Of a stretch of 60,973 bases of DNA, positions 9,945 to 17,871 are shown piece by piece. Each line of letters starts with the position of its first letter. The first letter of the stretch is position 1. The notes beneath the pieces were generated by a model that was given only the letters and a program-made list of their open reading frames with translations, was not told the origin of the DNA and did no database searches. The DNA comes from Bacteroidota bacterium. GTDB lineage: Bacteria; Bacteroidota; Bacteroidia; Bacteroidales; VadinHA17. The stretch covers positions 1 to 60,973 of the forward strand of contig JAKLDT010000004.1 of the NCBI GenBank assembly GCA_022703405.1, written 5' to 3'. The position numbers and the translations under genes were made by a program.

Positions 9945-10745
9945 TTAGAACAAATTTCCCTTCATCTTCTTCCTGAGATCTTTCCAGTCAGGGCAGATCT
10001 GAGAAAGTAATTCATAGAATTTTGGCCCGTGATTATGGTGTTTAAGATGACAGAGTTCATGGATTATAACGTATTCTGTCAGTGTGTCGTCAAGCTTAAT
10101 CAGTTCACTGTTCAATGTAATTCTTCCTCTACTGGAACAACTTCCCCAGCGTCGTTTCATCGTCCTGATCCGCAGGCTTGTTGGTTTGAAATCATACGAT
10201 CTGTATTTCTCAATTATGTTATAAAACATATTTGGAAGGAGCCTTTCTGCTTCTTTACGATAAGCACTCTGAAGTAGTCTTCCAATTGTTATCTCAGCAG
10301 CACCCGGTTTTATCCCGGCTTCAATTGTTTCTCCATTGAATTTCACATATTGACTGCCGGATGATGTAATATTAAGTATCAGAGAATTACCTCTGTAAAG
10401 ATGTGAGGAGCCATGCGTAAAGGTCTTTATTTCTCTGTTTTTATTCAGCTCTTTAAATTTATCCCTGTGCCTGATTATCCAGGCTGATTTTTCGCTGACT
10501 ATCCTGTAAATTGATTTTTCTGAAGTTCTGAAAGGAACCCTTACAATTACTGATCCGTCAGTAAGAACGCTTATCCCGAGTGTCCTTCTGGCCGAATAAA
10601 TTACACTGAACTCAATTGAATCAATTGAACCTGAGGATATTCTTCCTGAAATCAAATTGCCTGCTTTTTTGGTGGAACCTGGAGCCTTGGTGTCCTGGTG
10701 GCAGAAAAAAGATTGCCACCAGGGCACTAAGGCACAAAGTAACAT
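9945..10745 (-). CDS. YgjP-like SprT-fold metallopeptidase (DUF45)
   Basis: A zinc metallopeptidase-like protein of the YgjP/DUF45 family with the active-site motif HELCHLKHHNHGPKFY near the C-terminus and the preceding RRWGSCSSRGRITLN block. The longest frame (266 residues from the ATG at 10745) is probably too long: its first 29 codons run through a near-perfect hairpin repeat (10684-10733) and give an atypical Trp/Cys-rich peptide. A TTG at 10658 followed by ISGRISSGSIDSIEF would give a 237-residue protein of normal family size and is my preferred start. Function in the cell is poorly defined for this family. Confidence 0.85.
   Translation of the reverse strand: MLLCALVPWWQSFFCHQDTKAPGSTKKAGNLISGRISSGSIDSIEFSVIYSARRTLGISVLTDGSVIVRVPFRTSEKSIYRIVSEKSAWIIRHRDKFKELNKNREIKTFTHGSSHLYRGNSLILNITSSGSQYVKFNGETIEAGIKPGAAEITIGRLLQSAYRKEAERLLPNMFYNIIEKYRSYDFKPTSLRIRTMKRRWGSCSSRGRITLNSELIKLDDTLTEYVIIHELCHLKHHNHGPKFYELLSQICPDWKDLRKKMKGNLF
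10684..10733 (-). repeat. Long imperfect hairpin between the GH9 and YgjP genes
   Basis: Two 20-base arms (10684-10703 and 10714-10733), complementary except at two wobble positions, enclose a 10-base A-rich loop. It lies 26 bases past the GH9 gene stop on the minus strand and overlaps the doubtful 5' end of the YgjP frame. The arm carries words of the CCTTGGTGTCCTGGTGGC type that I recognise as a widespread intergenic repeat. It may terminate or stabilise the GH9 transcript. Confidence 0.75.
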
Positions 10746-10758
10746 TAAGTATTGAATA

Positions 10759-13242
10759 TCAGATTAATTCAGAAAAGGAGTGAAAGCTGTATCCTTTCTT
10801 TTCAAGCTTTGTCAGTATCTCATCAAGGTGCTTGTAGAGCTTGTCAGTTCTTCTGGGATCAGTACCGGGATGGATTAGCAGTACATACCCGTTGAGCCCT
10901 TTTTTCTGTTCATAATCAAAAAGGTCTTTCTTCAGAAAATCGCTTGAATAGTATTTGGTTCCGTCCGGAACGGTCCAGTCCTGGCTTGTAAGTGTTCCTG
11001 ATGAGATATTTACAAGTGTGTAACCGGCCTCTCCTGTCCAGGCTGCAATAGAGTCATTATACCACTCGTATGGGGGAAGGAAGATATTTGCCTTTTCTCT
11101 TGCAATGCCGTGTTTTTCAAGTGCCTGATAGTTGTTTTCAAGATCCTTCAGAAATTCATCCTTTGATACAAGGAGCGAATCTCTTTTAGTCCAGTCACAG
11201 TAAAGCAGGTGTTTGTCAGAGTGACATCCGATGTAATGTCCTTCTGATTTAAGTCTTTCAATGTACTTATCATAACCGTCAATCCTTGTAAAATCTCCAG
11301 TCAGAAAGAAAGATGCCCTAGCATTATGGTCTTTCAGAGTATTCAGAACATGTTCAAGTCCGTCAGCAAATTCATGTGCGGTAAAAGTAAGCCAGATCTT
11401 TTTCTGTGTTGTATCCATCCTCACAATTGCTCCGTGAGATTTTTTCATGAATGGATTCTCATTCATTCTTCCTGATGATGAAGACATTGAGCTAAGATAG
11501 TATACAAGGCAGGCAGTGCCGTCCATAGTGCTTTCGTTCGATGTGTAGTCTGCAATCTCATCGTGGTATGCAGCCATTTTAGTCTGAAACTCAGCATACA
11601 TATCCGGCTTTGTGAGAGTAATATACGCAGCATGATTCTTGTAAATTGAAGAATAAATCGGACCGTCAACAAGGCCTCCGGGTGTCTGACCTCCTTTAAG
11701 CACATAAACTGAATGTGTTTCAGAAGGATAATCTCCATTTTCGGGCAAGCCGACTATCATGCTTGTTCCCCAAGGATTACAGCCAAACAACCAGTCGCGG
11801 TGGGCTGCTTCAAGCTCAAGGAATGAAGGATCACCTGTTATTTCATTATATAGTCTGGCCTGGGTAATGAGGGCTGTGACAAGGTTATTTGAGCACCATA
11901 TAAAGGGCACTCCGACAAGGAAAGGATTCCTGCTTCCTCTTTCCAGGGTTTTTTCAAGGCCCATCTTCATATAGCCCGCAAATTCATTGTTTCCCTGCTC
12001 CATTTCATTCCTGGCAATTCCCGGATGCCCCATATTCACGAAGGGATACCATTGATAATGCCGTGCCGTATCAGCGCCCATCCATGGAGTGACAAGCTCC
12101 TGTCTGCCAAATTCGACAGCATGTTTCATGTAAGTTTTATCACCGGTCTGCCTATATAATTCTATTGCAGCGAGTTCCATATCGTCAACCCAGTTGTCCT
12201 CTTCATAGAAATATGGTGCCTTGCATGGTGCAGTCTGACAGGCACCCGGATGTTTCAGGCCATAGGCAAATGCCTCTTCTGCCTTCTTCAGAAGTTTTTC
12301 TGACAGTCCGGGATCAATTGTCTTGTAGGCTTCAGATGCCCTTGAAAATGCAGATGAAAATTTACCGGCTGTTGAAGCAATTCCTGTGGCTCTGTTTTTA
12401 TGTTTACCTACTCCCTGTGGCTCACCGGTGCAGACATAAACAGGTCTTTCTTTCCCTTTGCCGTAATTGGCTGTGTCCTTGTTTGGCAGCTTGAATCCTA
12501 TGTGATCCCTGTCGTCGGCAAGCTGGTTGTACATTAACTCCGGACCGGGATTCATTTTAAGTAACCAGTCAAGTCCCCATCTGCTTTCATTCAGTACATC
12601 CGGAACACCGTCAGCCCCGGGGTCGCCATTTGCAAGATATTCATCACCAAAGGCATGCGGATTTTCAGAATATGCAAAAAGCATCTGATAGACAGCATTG
12701 GCTGAGGTAGCAACATACTGAAGGTAGTCAGCAGCGTCATGCCATCCTCCGGTAACGTCAACATGTGCCGAGTCGAGATTTGAATCATAAATCTCATAGC
12801 CATCTTCAAGATGACATGAATCTTTAAGATACGGATTATAACCACAGCGCTGCTGCCGCATATAGTTCAGAAGGAAATCAGCCGTTCCGTCATAAACATC
12901 CCTTCCAATCCTGAAAGGCGTCGATACCGCATCTCCGGCTTTTATCCTGTAGGTACCTTCACTGTTTATATCTGTAAAAGGAAGCCTGTAACAGCTTACA
13001 AAATGATCAAGCGATGCTGCAGAGACTACATTATCAAAGGTTTTTACAACATTTCCGGTCGAGGCATCGAGCAGATCAAACGATTCCAGTTTTATGGGTT
13101 CCCTGCTCAGGTAAACTGCTACCTTAACATCACCTGGACGGTAACCCAGTTGATTTATCCTGATCCAGTCACTCTGTTCCCTGCTGCATGAAAGAAATAC
13201 AGTTAACAGAATTGCAGATAATAAGCCTATGGTGTTTTTCAT
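10759..13242 (-). CDS. GH9 glycanase fused to a NodB-like deacetylase domain, lipoprotein
   Basis: An 827-residue secreted lipoprotein (lipobox LSC, Cys19). A cellulase N-terminal Ig-like domain (about 25-110) precedes a glycoside hydrolase family 9 catalytic domain (about 115-590) with GGWHDAADY near residue 165 and the C-terminal DYTSNESTMDGTA motif, where Glu570 is the expected general acid. A polysaccharide deacetylase-like domain fills residues 610-827: the metal-binding His pair is present (HSDKH, 674-678) and LLIHPGT is recognisable, but the usual TFDDG is replaced by TFTAHEFADG. GH9 enzymes cut beta-glucans; whether the second domain deacetylates is uncertain. Divergent from the BNR_4 gene, so the two may share a control region. 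Confidence 0.88.
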   Translation of the reverse strand: MKNTIGLLSAILLTVFLSCSREQSDWIRINQLGYRPGDVKVAVYLSREPIKLESFDLLDASTGNVVKTFDNVVSAASLDHFVSCYRLPFTDINSEGTYRIKAGDAVSTPFRIGRDVYDGTADFLLNYMRQQRCGYNPYLKDSCHLEDGYEIYDSNLDSAHVDVTGGWHDAADYLQYVATSANAVYQMLFAYSENPHAFGDEYLANGDPGADGVPDVLNESRWGLDWLLKMNPGPELMYNQLADDRDHIGFKLPNKDTANYGKGKERPVYVCTGEPQGVGKHKNRATGIASTAGKFSSAFSRASEAYKTIDPGLSEKLLKKAEEAFAYGLKHPGACQTAPCKAPYFYEEDNWVDDMELAAIELYRQTGDKTYMKHAVEFGRQELVTPWMGADTARHYQWYPFVNMGHPGIARNEMEQGNNEFAGYMKMGLEKTLERGSRNPFLVGVPFIWCSNNLVTALITQARLYNEITGDPSFLELEAAHRDWLFGCNPWGTSMIVGLPENGDYPSETHSVYVLKGGQTPGGLVDGPIYSSIYKNHAAYITLTKPDMYAEFQTKMAAYHDEIADYTSNESTMDGTACLVYYLSSMSSSSGRMNENPFMKKSHGAIVRMDTTQKKIWLTFTAHEFADGLEHVLNTLKDHNARASFFLTGDFTRIDGYDKYIERLKSEGHYIGCHSDKHLLYCDWTKRDSLLVSKDEFLKDLENNYQALEKHGIAREKANIFLPPYEWYNDSIAAWTGEAGYTLVNISSGTLTSQDWTVPDGTKYYSSDFLKKDLFDYEQKKGLNGYVLLIHPGTDPRRTDKLYKHLDEILTKLEKKGYSFHSFSELI

Positions 13243-13366
13243 GTGAATTAGTTTATTTTTATAATGGCAATTTAGTAAAATTGATGTTACAATTTATTAT
13301 GATGTGCATTCCGGCTGGCTGTCAGGAATATCATCTTAGAATATTATCAGGAGAAACGGCTTAATA

Positions 13367-14893
13367 ATGAGGAAAAAAGCTTTGAAAATCATTTATACGC
13401 TGTTGTCAGCAACTATGTGTTGTTCACTCAGCACGGTATACAGTCAGGAAACCATACCTGGCAATGTTCACCCTGATGCCAGGTATGCAGATGGCCTTAC
13501 TCTGAATAGTAAGCTTGAAGGTTTCAGTGGCATCTGGTATGCCAACCAGCCATCGGATGATGAATATGCCTACAAATACAGTGGTGGACTGGCTACATAT
13601 ACAGCCAACCATAATCCCATGGCAGTATATTCACCCGAGACTGATAAAACCTATTTCTGTTATGGTGCTGTAAACAGTCATGGCTCCCTTATTCATGCTG
13701 TCTCCTGTTATGATCATAAGACAAAGGCTGTAACCCGTCCGGTAGGTGTTATAGACAAGAAAACAACTGATGCACATGATAATCCGGTATTATGCCTCGA
13801 TGATAAGGGTTATATATGGCTCTTTTCAACTTCACATGGTACCTCCCGGCCGTCATATATTCACAGAAGCAGGAAACCTTATGATATAAATGAATTTGAG
13901 CTGATCAGTCCATTTAAAACTGAGGATGGGAAGAAGGTTCCCCTGGATAATTTTTCTTATCTGCAGGTATATTTTCATAGGGGCAGTGGCTTTCTGGGGC
14001 TTTTCACGCACTATGTTGTCAGTGAACTTAAGTACGGTAAAAAATCAGTAAGGGTAATCTCCTGGATGAAAAGTCCTGACGGAATAAACTGGTCAGAATG
14101 GAATGAAATTGCAGCTATTGAGGAAGGTCATTATCAGACGAGTTTTTTCCGCAATGGGAAAGTAGGTACCTCATTCAATTATCATCCTAATCTGGAAAAG
14201 GAACCCGGACTTAACTACAGAACCAACCTCTACTACCTTGAAACTGATGATTTTGGAGAGAGCTGGCATACAATTGACGGGAAGAAGCTTTTGCTTCCTC
14301 TTAAAGATGTTGATAATGAAGCAATTGTGGCAGATTATGCTTCCAGGGGGCTGAATGTCTATATAAACGATGTAGCCTTTGATAATAGGGGATATCCTGC
14401 CATCCTGTACATTACAAGTAAAGGTTACCAGGCAGGACCTGTAAGCGGACCACAGGAATGGCATATTGCTCACTGGAGTGGAAAGAGCTGGGATATTGGT
14501 TTTGTAACAAGGTCCGATAATAATTATGATATGGGATCTCTCTATATTGAGAGTGAGGCAATCTGGAGGATAATCGGACCAACTGAGCCTGGTCCTCAGC
14601 TATATAATACAGGAGGAGAAATGGCAATGTGGCTAAGTGCAGACGGAGGAAAGAGCTGGAAGCTGGAGATTCAACTGACGGCGAAAAGCAGGTTTAATCA
14701 TTCCTACGCCCGGAAACCTCTTATTCTTAAGGATGATTTCTACGCTATATGGTCTGATGGTCATGGCAGGAAACCCTCTGAATCAGGAATCTGGTTCTGT
14801 ACAAAAAATGGGGAGGTATTCTGTCTTCCGCAGAAGATGAAAAACGACACAGCGAAAGTTGCCGCCTGCAGGATCATTCCTTCTTTAAAATGA
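13367..14893 (+). CDS. Secreted BNR_4-type beta-propeller protein
   Basis: A 508-residue exported protein with a signal peptide (about 1-26, ending near VYSQ) and a sialidase-like propeller of the BNR_4 type. Visible features include TTDAHDNPVLCLDDKGYIWLF and several Asp-box-like S-x-D-G-x-x-W repeats (SPDGINWSEW, SADGGKSWKLE). This fold occurs in glycan-active proteins, including some polysaccharide lyases, and the divergent GH9 gene supports a glycan role. I cannot assign a catalytic activity. The 3' end overlaps the convergent phosphoesterase gene by 20 bp. Confidence 0.75.
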   Translation: MRKKALKIIYTLLSATMCCSLSTVYSQETIPGNVHPDARYADGLTLNSKLEGFSGIWYANQPSDDEYAYKYSGGLATYTANHNPMAVYSPETDKTYFCYGAVNSHGSLIHAVSCYDHKTKAVTRPVGVIDKKTTDAHDNPVLCLDDKGYIWLFSTSHGTSRPSYIHRSRKPYDINEFELISPFKTEDGKKVPLDNFSYLQVYFHRGSGFLGLFTHYVVSELKYGKKSVRVISWMKSPDGINWSEWNEIAAIEEGHYQTSFFRNGKVGTSFNYHPNLEKEPGLNYRTNLYYLETDDFGESWHTIDGKKLLLPLKDVDNEAIVADYASRGLNVYINDVAFDNRGYPAILYITSKGYQAGPVSGPQEWHIAHWSGKSWDIGFVTRSDNNYDMGSLYIESEAIWRIIGPTEPGPQLYNTGGEMAMWLSADGGKSWKLEIQLTAKSRFNHSYARKPLILKDDFYAIWSDGHGRKPSESGIWFCTKNGEVFCLPQKMKNDTAKVAACRIIPSLK

Positions 14894-16055
14894 TCAGGGT
14901 TATCTCGGGAGGCATCCATAGGCGGAATGGCACCGAAAGCACTCCCATCCCCCTGTTTACATAAAGGTGTTGATCATCAATATTATAAAGTCCGCTCCAG
15001 TGTGGATAGAAATGTTTTGAAGGGCTCCACTTGAAATTCTGTGTATAAATGCCCATCTGCATGCCATGGGTGTGACCAGATAAGGTCAGGTCAATATCTG
15101 TCTTGCCTGCAACTGCAAGCTCCCAGTGATTGGGGTCGTGCGATAATAAAATCTGAAAATCAATGCTGTCAAGGTCCATAAGGGCTTTGTCAAGATCACC
15201 ATGGATTATATTGGGATACCTTCCCATAGTTGTTACCCCTGCTAATCCGATTTTTGCTCCATTGTAATCAATAATATCATGTTCGTCATTAAGAACTCTG
15301 TAGCCTGATGATCTTATCAAGTTATTGATCAAAAGTACATTATCTTCCCTGTCTGCATCAGTGAAGAAGGGGTGGTAGGTGCCAAAATCATGATTTCCTG
15401 CCACAGCATAAGTCCCGTATTTTCCCTTCACCTTGCTAAGTATAGTATCGAAGCCTGTGAATTCTCTCCAGCCGAAGGTTACGAAATCACCTGTATTAAG
15501 CAGGAGGTCTGGTTTCAGATCATTGATTTTGATTATCTGTTGTTCAAGTGCCTGCCTGTGATGGTTAAAGCCTGCAAGATGAAGGTCTGAAATCTGTACA
15601 ATCCTTAAGCCATCCAGCTTTTCATTCAGGTCCCTGATTTTCAGTTCAACAGTTTCAGTCCTGAAATTAAGTCTGCCAAAGAGGGTTCCTGCTGCAATTA
15701 TTATTATGATGCCGGCATTTAATGCTATACCGGTATTTGTGAGCCAGCTGATATGTCCTCCTTCCCTTCTCTTTACATATTTGCCTGTAAAATGAAGTAT
15801 GCTGAGTATGGCTCTCGGGAATATAACGGCAACAATCATTCCCCTAAGTTGCATCAGGTCCCAGATATGTTCCGGTGAATCAAAGCTGCCAGTGTGATTT
15901 CTTACGGAAATATACAATATCCAGAACCAGAGGCTGATAATAACATGCAGAATAATGAATAAATAAAACAGGGGTTTTAGCCTGGTGTAGAAATGCTGCC
16001 TTATCGCCGTGGCGGAGAGAATTTCAATTATCAGCAGAATCAGCACAGAAATCAT
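14874..16055 (-). CDS. Membrane-anchored calcineurin-like metallophosphoesterase
   Basis: A 393-residue protein with about four N-terminal membrane helices (residues 1-130) and a calcineurin-like phosphoesterase domain (about 150-390) of the YaeI type. The metal motifs are all present in order: QISDLHLAG (DxH), NTGDFV (GD), AGNHDFG (GNHD), LLSHDP (H) and LTLSGHTHGMQ (GHTH). Relatives hydrolyse phosphodiester or pyrophosphate bonds, for example in lipid intermediates at the membrane. Substrate is not predictable here. Confidence 0.9.
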   Translation of the reverse strand: MISVLILLIIEILSATAIRQHFYTRLKPLFYLFIILHVIISLWFWILYISVRNHTGSFDSPEHIWDLMQLRGMIVAVIFPRAILSILHFTGKYVKRREGGHISWLTNTGIALNAGIIIIIAAGTLFGRLNFRTETVELKIRDLNEKLDGLRIVQISDLHLAGFNHHRQALEQQIIKINDLKPDLLLNTGDFVTFGWREFTGFDTILSKVKGKYGTYAVAGNHDFGTYHPFFTDADREDNVLLINNLIRSSGYRVLNDEHDIIDYNGAKIGLAGVTTMGRYPNIIHGDLDKALMDLDSIDFQILLSHDPNHWELAVAGKTDIDLTLSGHTHGMQMGIYTQNFKWSPSKHFYPHWSGLYNIDDQHLYVNRGMGVLSVPFRLWMPPEITLIILKKE

Positions 16056-16131
16056 TGTGTAGCTTTTAGCGTTTAAAAATACTCAATAATTATTTATGAT
16101 TAAATTCGCCTCTTATCAATAGTGATATTAA

Positions 16132-16566
16132 ATGACAGAAGTTAACTTTTTTGATCCCTTGTTCAGTCCTGATGTAAGCCTTACATATTCGGTAATAGCT
16201 TCCCGCTTCAATGGCAGCTGGGTTTTTGTCAGGCATCATAAACGTACAACTTTCGAAATAGCCGGTGGTCATATTGAAGAAGGCGAAACCTCTGATGAAG
16301 CAGCCGCCCGTGAGCTTGAAGAAGAAACAGGAGCAATAAAATACGACATAAAGTGTGTTGCGACTTATTCAGTAAAGAAAGATGGCGAGACAGGGTGGGG
16401 GAGATTGTATTATGCTGATATTCATGAGCTTGGTTCAATTCCGGATATCTCAGAAATACAGGAAATTGTTTTGCTTGATACAATTCCCGAACATCCGACA
16501 CACCCGGATATCCAGCCGCATCTGTTCAGGCGTATACTTGAGTATCTTAAGGAAGAAGGTAATTAG
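16132..16566 (+). CDS. Nudix hydrolase
   Basis: A 144-residue Nudix protein. The Nudix box is complete at residues 46-68 (GHIEEGE, seven residues, then RELEEETGA), giving the Mg2+-binding Glu residues. Family members cleave nucleoside diphosphates linked to another group; the sequence outside the box does not identify the substrate. It stands alone between minus-strand genes. Confidence 0.9.
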   Translation: MTEVNFFDPLFSPDVSLTYSVIASRFNGSWVFVRHHKRTTFEIAGGHIEEGETSDEAAARELEEETGAIKYDIKCVATYSVKKDGETGWGRLYYADIHELGSIPDISEIQEIVLLDTIPEHPTHPDIQPHLFRRILEYLKEEGN

Positions 16567-16680
16567 CTCTGCGGGCGTAATTTGCCTTCGGCGTAATTCG
16601 CTTCGCTGTAATTAATTGTAATTAGCCCTGCGGGTGTAATTATCTGCCCTTCCGCCTTTCGCCTTTCGCCTTTCGCCTTC
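16558..16680. repeat. Degenerate direct repeats and GCCTTTC heptamer array
   Basis: Between the Nudix gene and the SpoIIE gene are two imperfect 20-base direct repeats (TTAGCYCTGCGGGYGTAATT, near 16563 and 16623), a run of GTAATT words between them, and then a tandem array of the heptamer GCCTTTC (16653-16680) that ends exactly at the stop codon of the minus-strand gene. The heptamer array recurs at three other minus-strand gene ends in this window. Confidence 0.8.
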
Positions 16681-17867
16681 TATATATACTCGAAAGTAAC
16701 TTTCTTCAGCCACTTCTCCTCGAGAAGTCTTGCAATGCGCTTGACAACAGTTCTTCTTATCTCAAGTTCAACGGGAAGGTTAGGATCCTGATGTGCAATA
16801 TTGATCCTGGTACCTATTATGAAATGTATCTCATCACTCTCCATCAGCATCTTTACTATTTTATCAGCCGGACCTTTCCCGAGCTTGACACTGTTGTTGA
16901 ATGATTTAAGTAATTCATTGACTTTCTGAAGTGTAAGTATACCTTCAGTCACAAGATCAATACCTTCAAGGAAGCTTTCAGGGGGCAGTTCAGGATCTTC
17001 AAATATAAGCTCATCAACAATTTTCCTGTTCATTTCCCTTGCTATGATATCGGCAGTGGTTCCACCGCTGAGGATTACCTTGCCGGTGAATTCTCTCACC
17101 TTCAATGCGAGCTCACTGTCCTTGTCCTTCTCAAAAGGAGGACCGGTGCACAGAAGCAGCTTTCTTGGTTCACGGAAATAGATTGTGGCACAGCTGATAT
17201 CATCCCTGGCTTTATAATTGTCATTTTTATGAGCCATAGTGACAATTTTGCCTGAAAGCATGTTAGCCGATATTGATGCTTCGCTGTTTACAAGCTTTGC
17301 AGCATATTCAGCAATGTTGGCTCTTTCCCAGCCGAATGGATAATCCTCGCTACCCATGCCGCTCTGCGAAACTCCGTCGGAGCATATTATTATCCTGTCT
17401 TCCTTTTCAGGTTCCAGCGTGCAGGTTTTAAGTATTTTTCCTGAGTGCTTTCCTTTTTCCAGAATTACCTTTTCCCATTGCGGCTCAACGGCTTTATTTC
17501 CCCTGAGCACAATTGTTGAAGGATTATCATATTCGAGAATTGTAGTCCTTCCGCTGCTCTCGATGTCAATTATTGTGAAGGTGGAATAGCTGATCTTCCT
17601 TTCGCTGCAGACCGGCAGGGTGTTCATTATTATCTCGGCAATCCTCTCAACCTGTTTGTGCTCGCGGGTAAAGTTCAGGGCCATTGTTGAGGTCAGGGTG
17701 GCAAGTATATTTGCCTTTACTCCGTGTCCCATGCCGTCCGACAAAACTGCAATCACGCGGTCTTCTTCCTTGATATACCTGTAAAGGAATACATCCCCGC
17801 AGATCCTCTCACCGTCATGATTTTTCTGCTGGCTGTTTATCTCTATGAAAAAATCCCTGTTCACCAA
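16680..17867 (-). CDS. SpoIIE-family serine phosphatase, partner of the sensory hydrogenase
   Basis: A 395-residue cytoplasmic PP2C/SpoIIE phosphatase. The metal-binding motifs are visible: SGDV-like start (GERICGDVFLY), SDGMGHGVKAN, CSDGVSQSG and ARDDISCATI. The C-terminal 150 residues (after about 240) form an additional domain that I do not recognise. It begins 4 bp after the stop of the PAS-containing sensory hydrogenase, so the two are almost certainly co-translated and the hydrogenase-like protein probably controls this phosphatase. The dephosphorylated target is unknown. No sensor domain or membrane segment is present in the phosphatase itself. Confidence 0.88.
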   Translation of the reverse strand: MVNRDFFIEINSQQKNHDGERICGDVFLYRYIKEEDRVIAVLSDGMGHGVKANILATLTSTMALNFTREHKQVERIAEIIMNTLPVCSERKISYSTFTIIDIESSGRTTILEYDNPSTIVLRGNKAVEPQWEKVILEKGKHSGKILKTCTLEPEKEDRIIICSDGVSQSGMGSEDYPFGWERANIAEYAAKLVNSEASISANMLSGKIVTMAHKNDNYKARDDISCATIYFREPRKLLLCTGPPFEKDKDSELALKVREFTGKVILSGGTTADIIAREMNRKIVDELIFEDPELPPESFLEGIDLVTEGILTLQKVNELLKSFNNSVKLGKGPADKIVKMLMESDEIHFIIGTRINIAHQDPNLPVELEIRRTVVKRIARLLEEKWLKKVTFEYI

Positions 17868-17871
17868 TATG

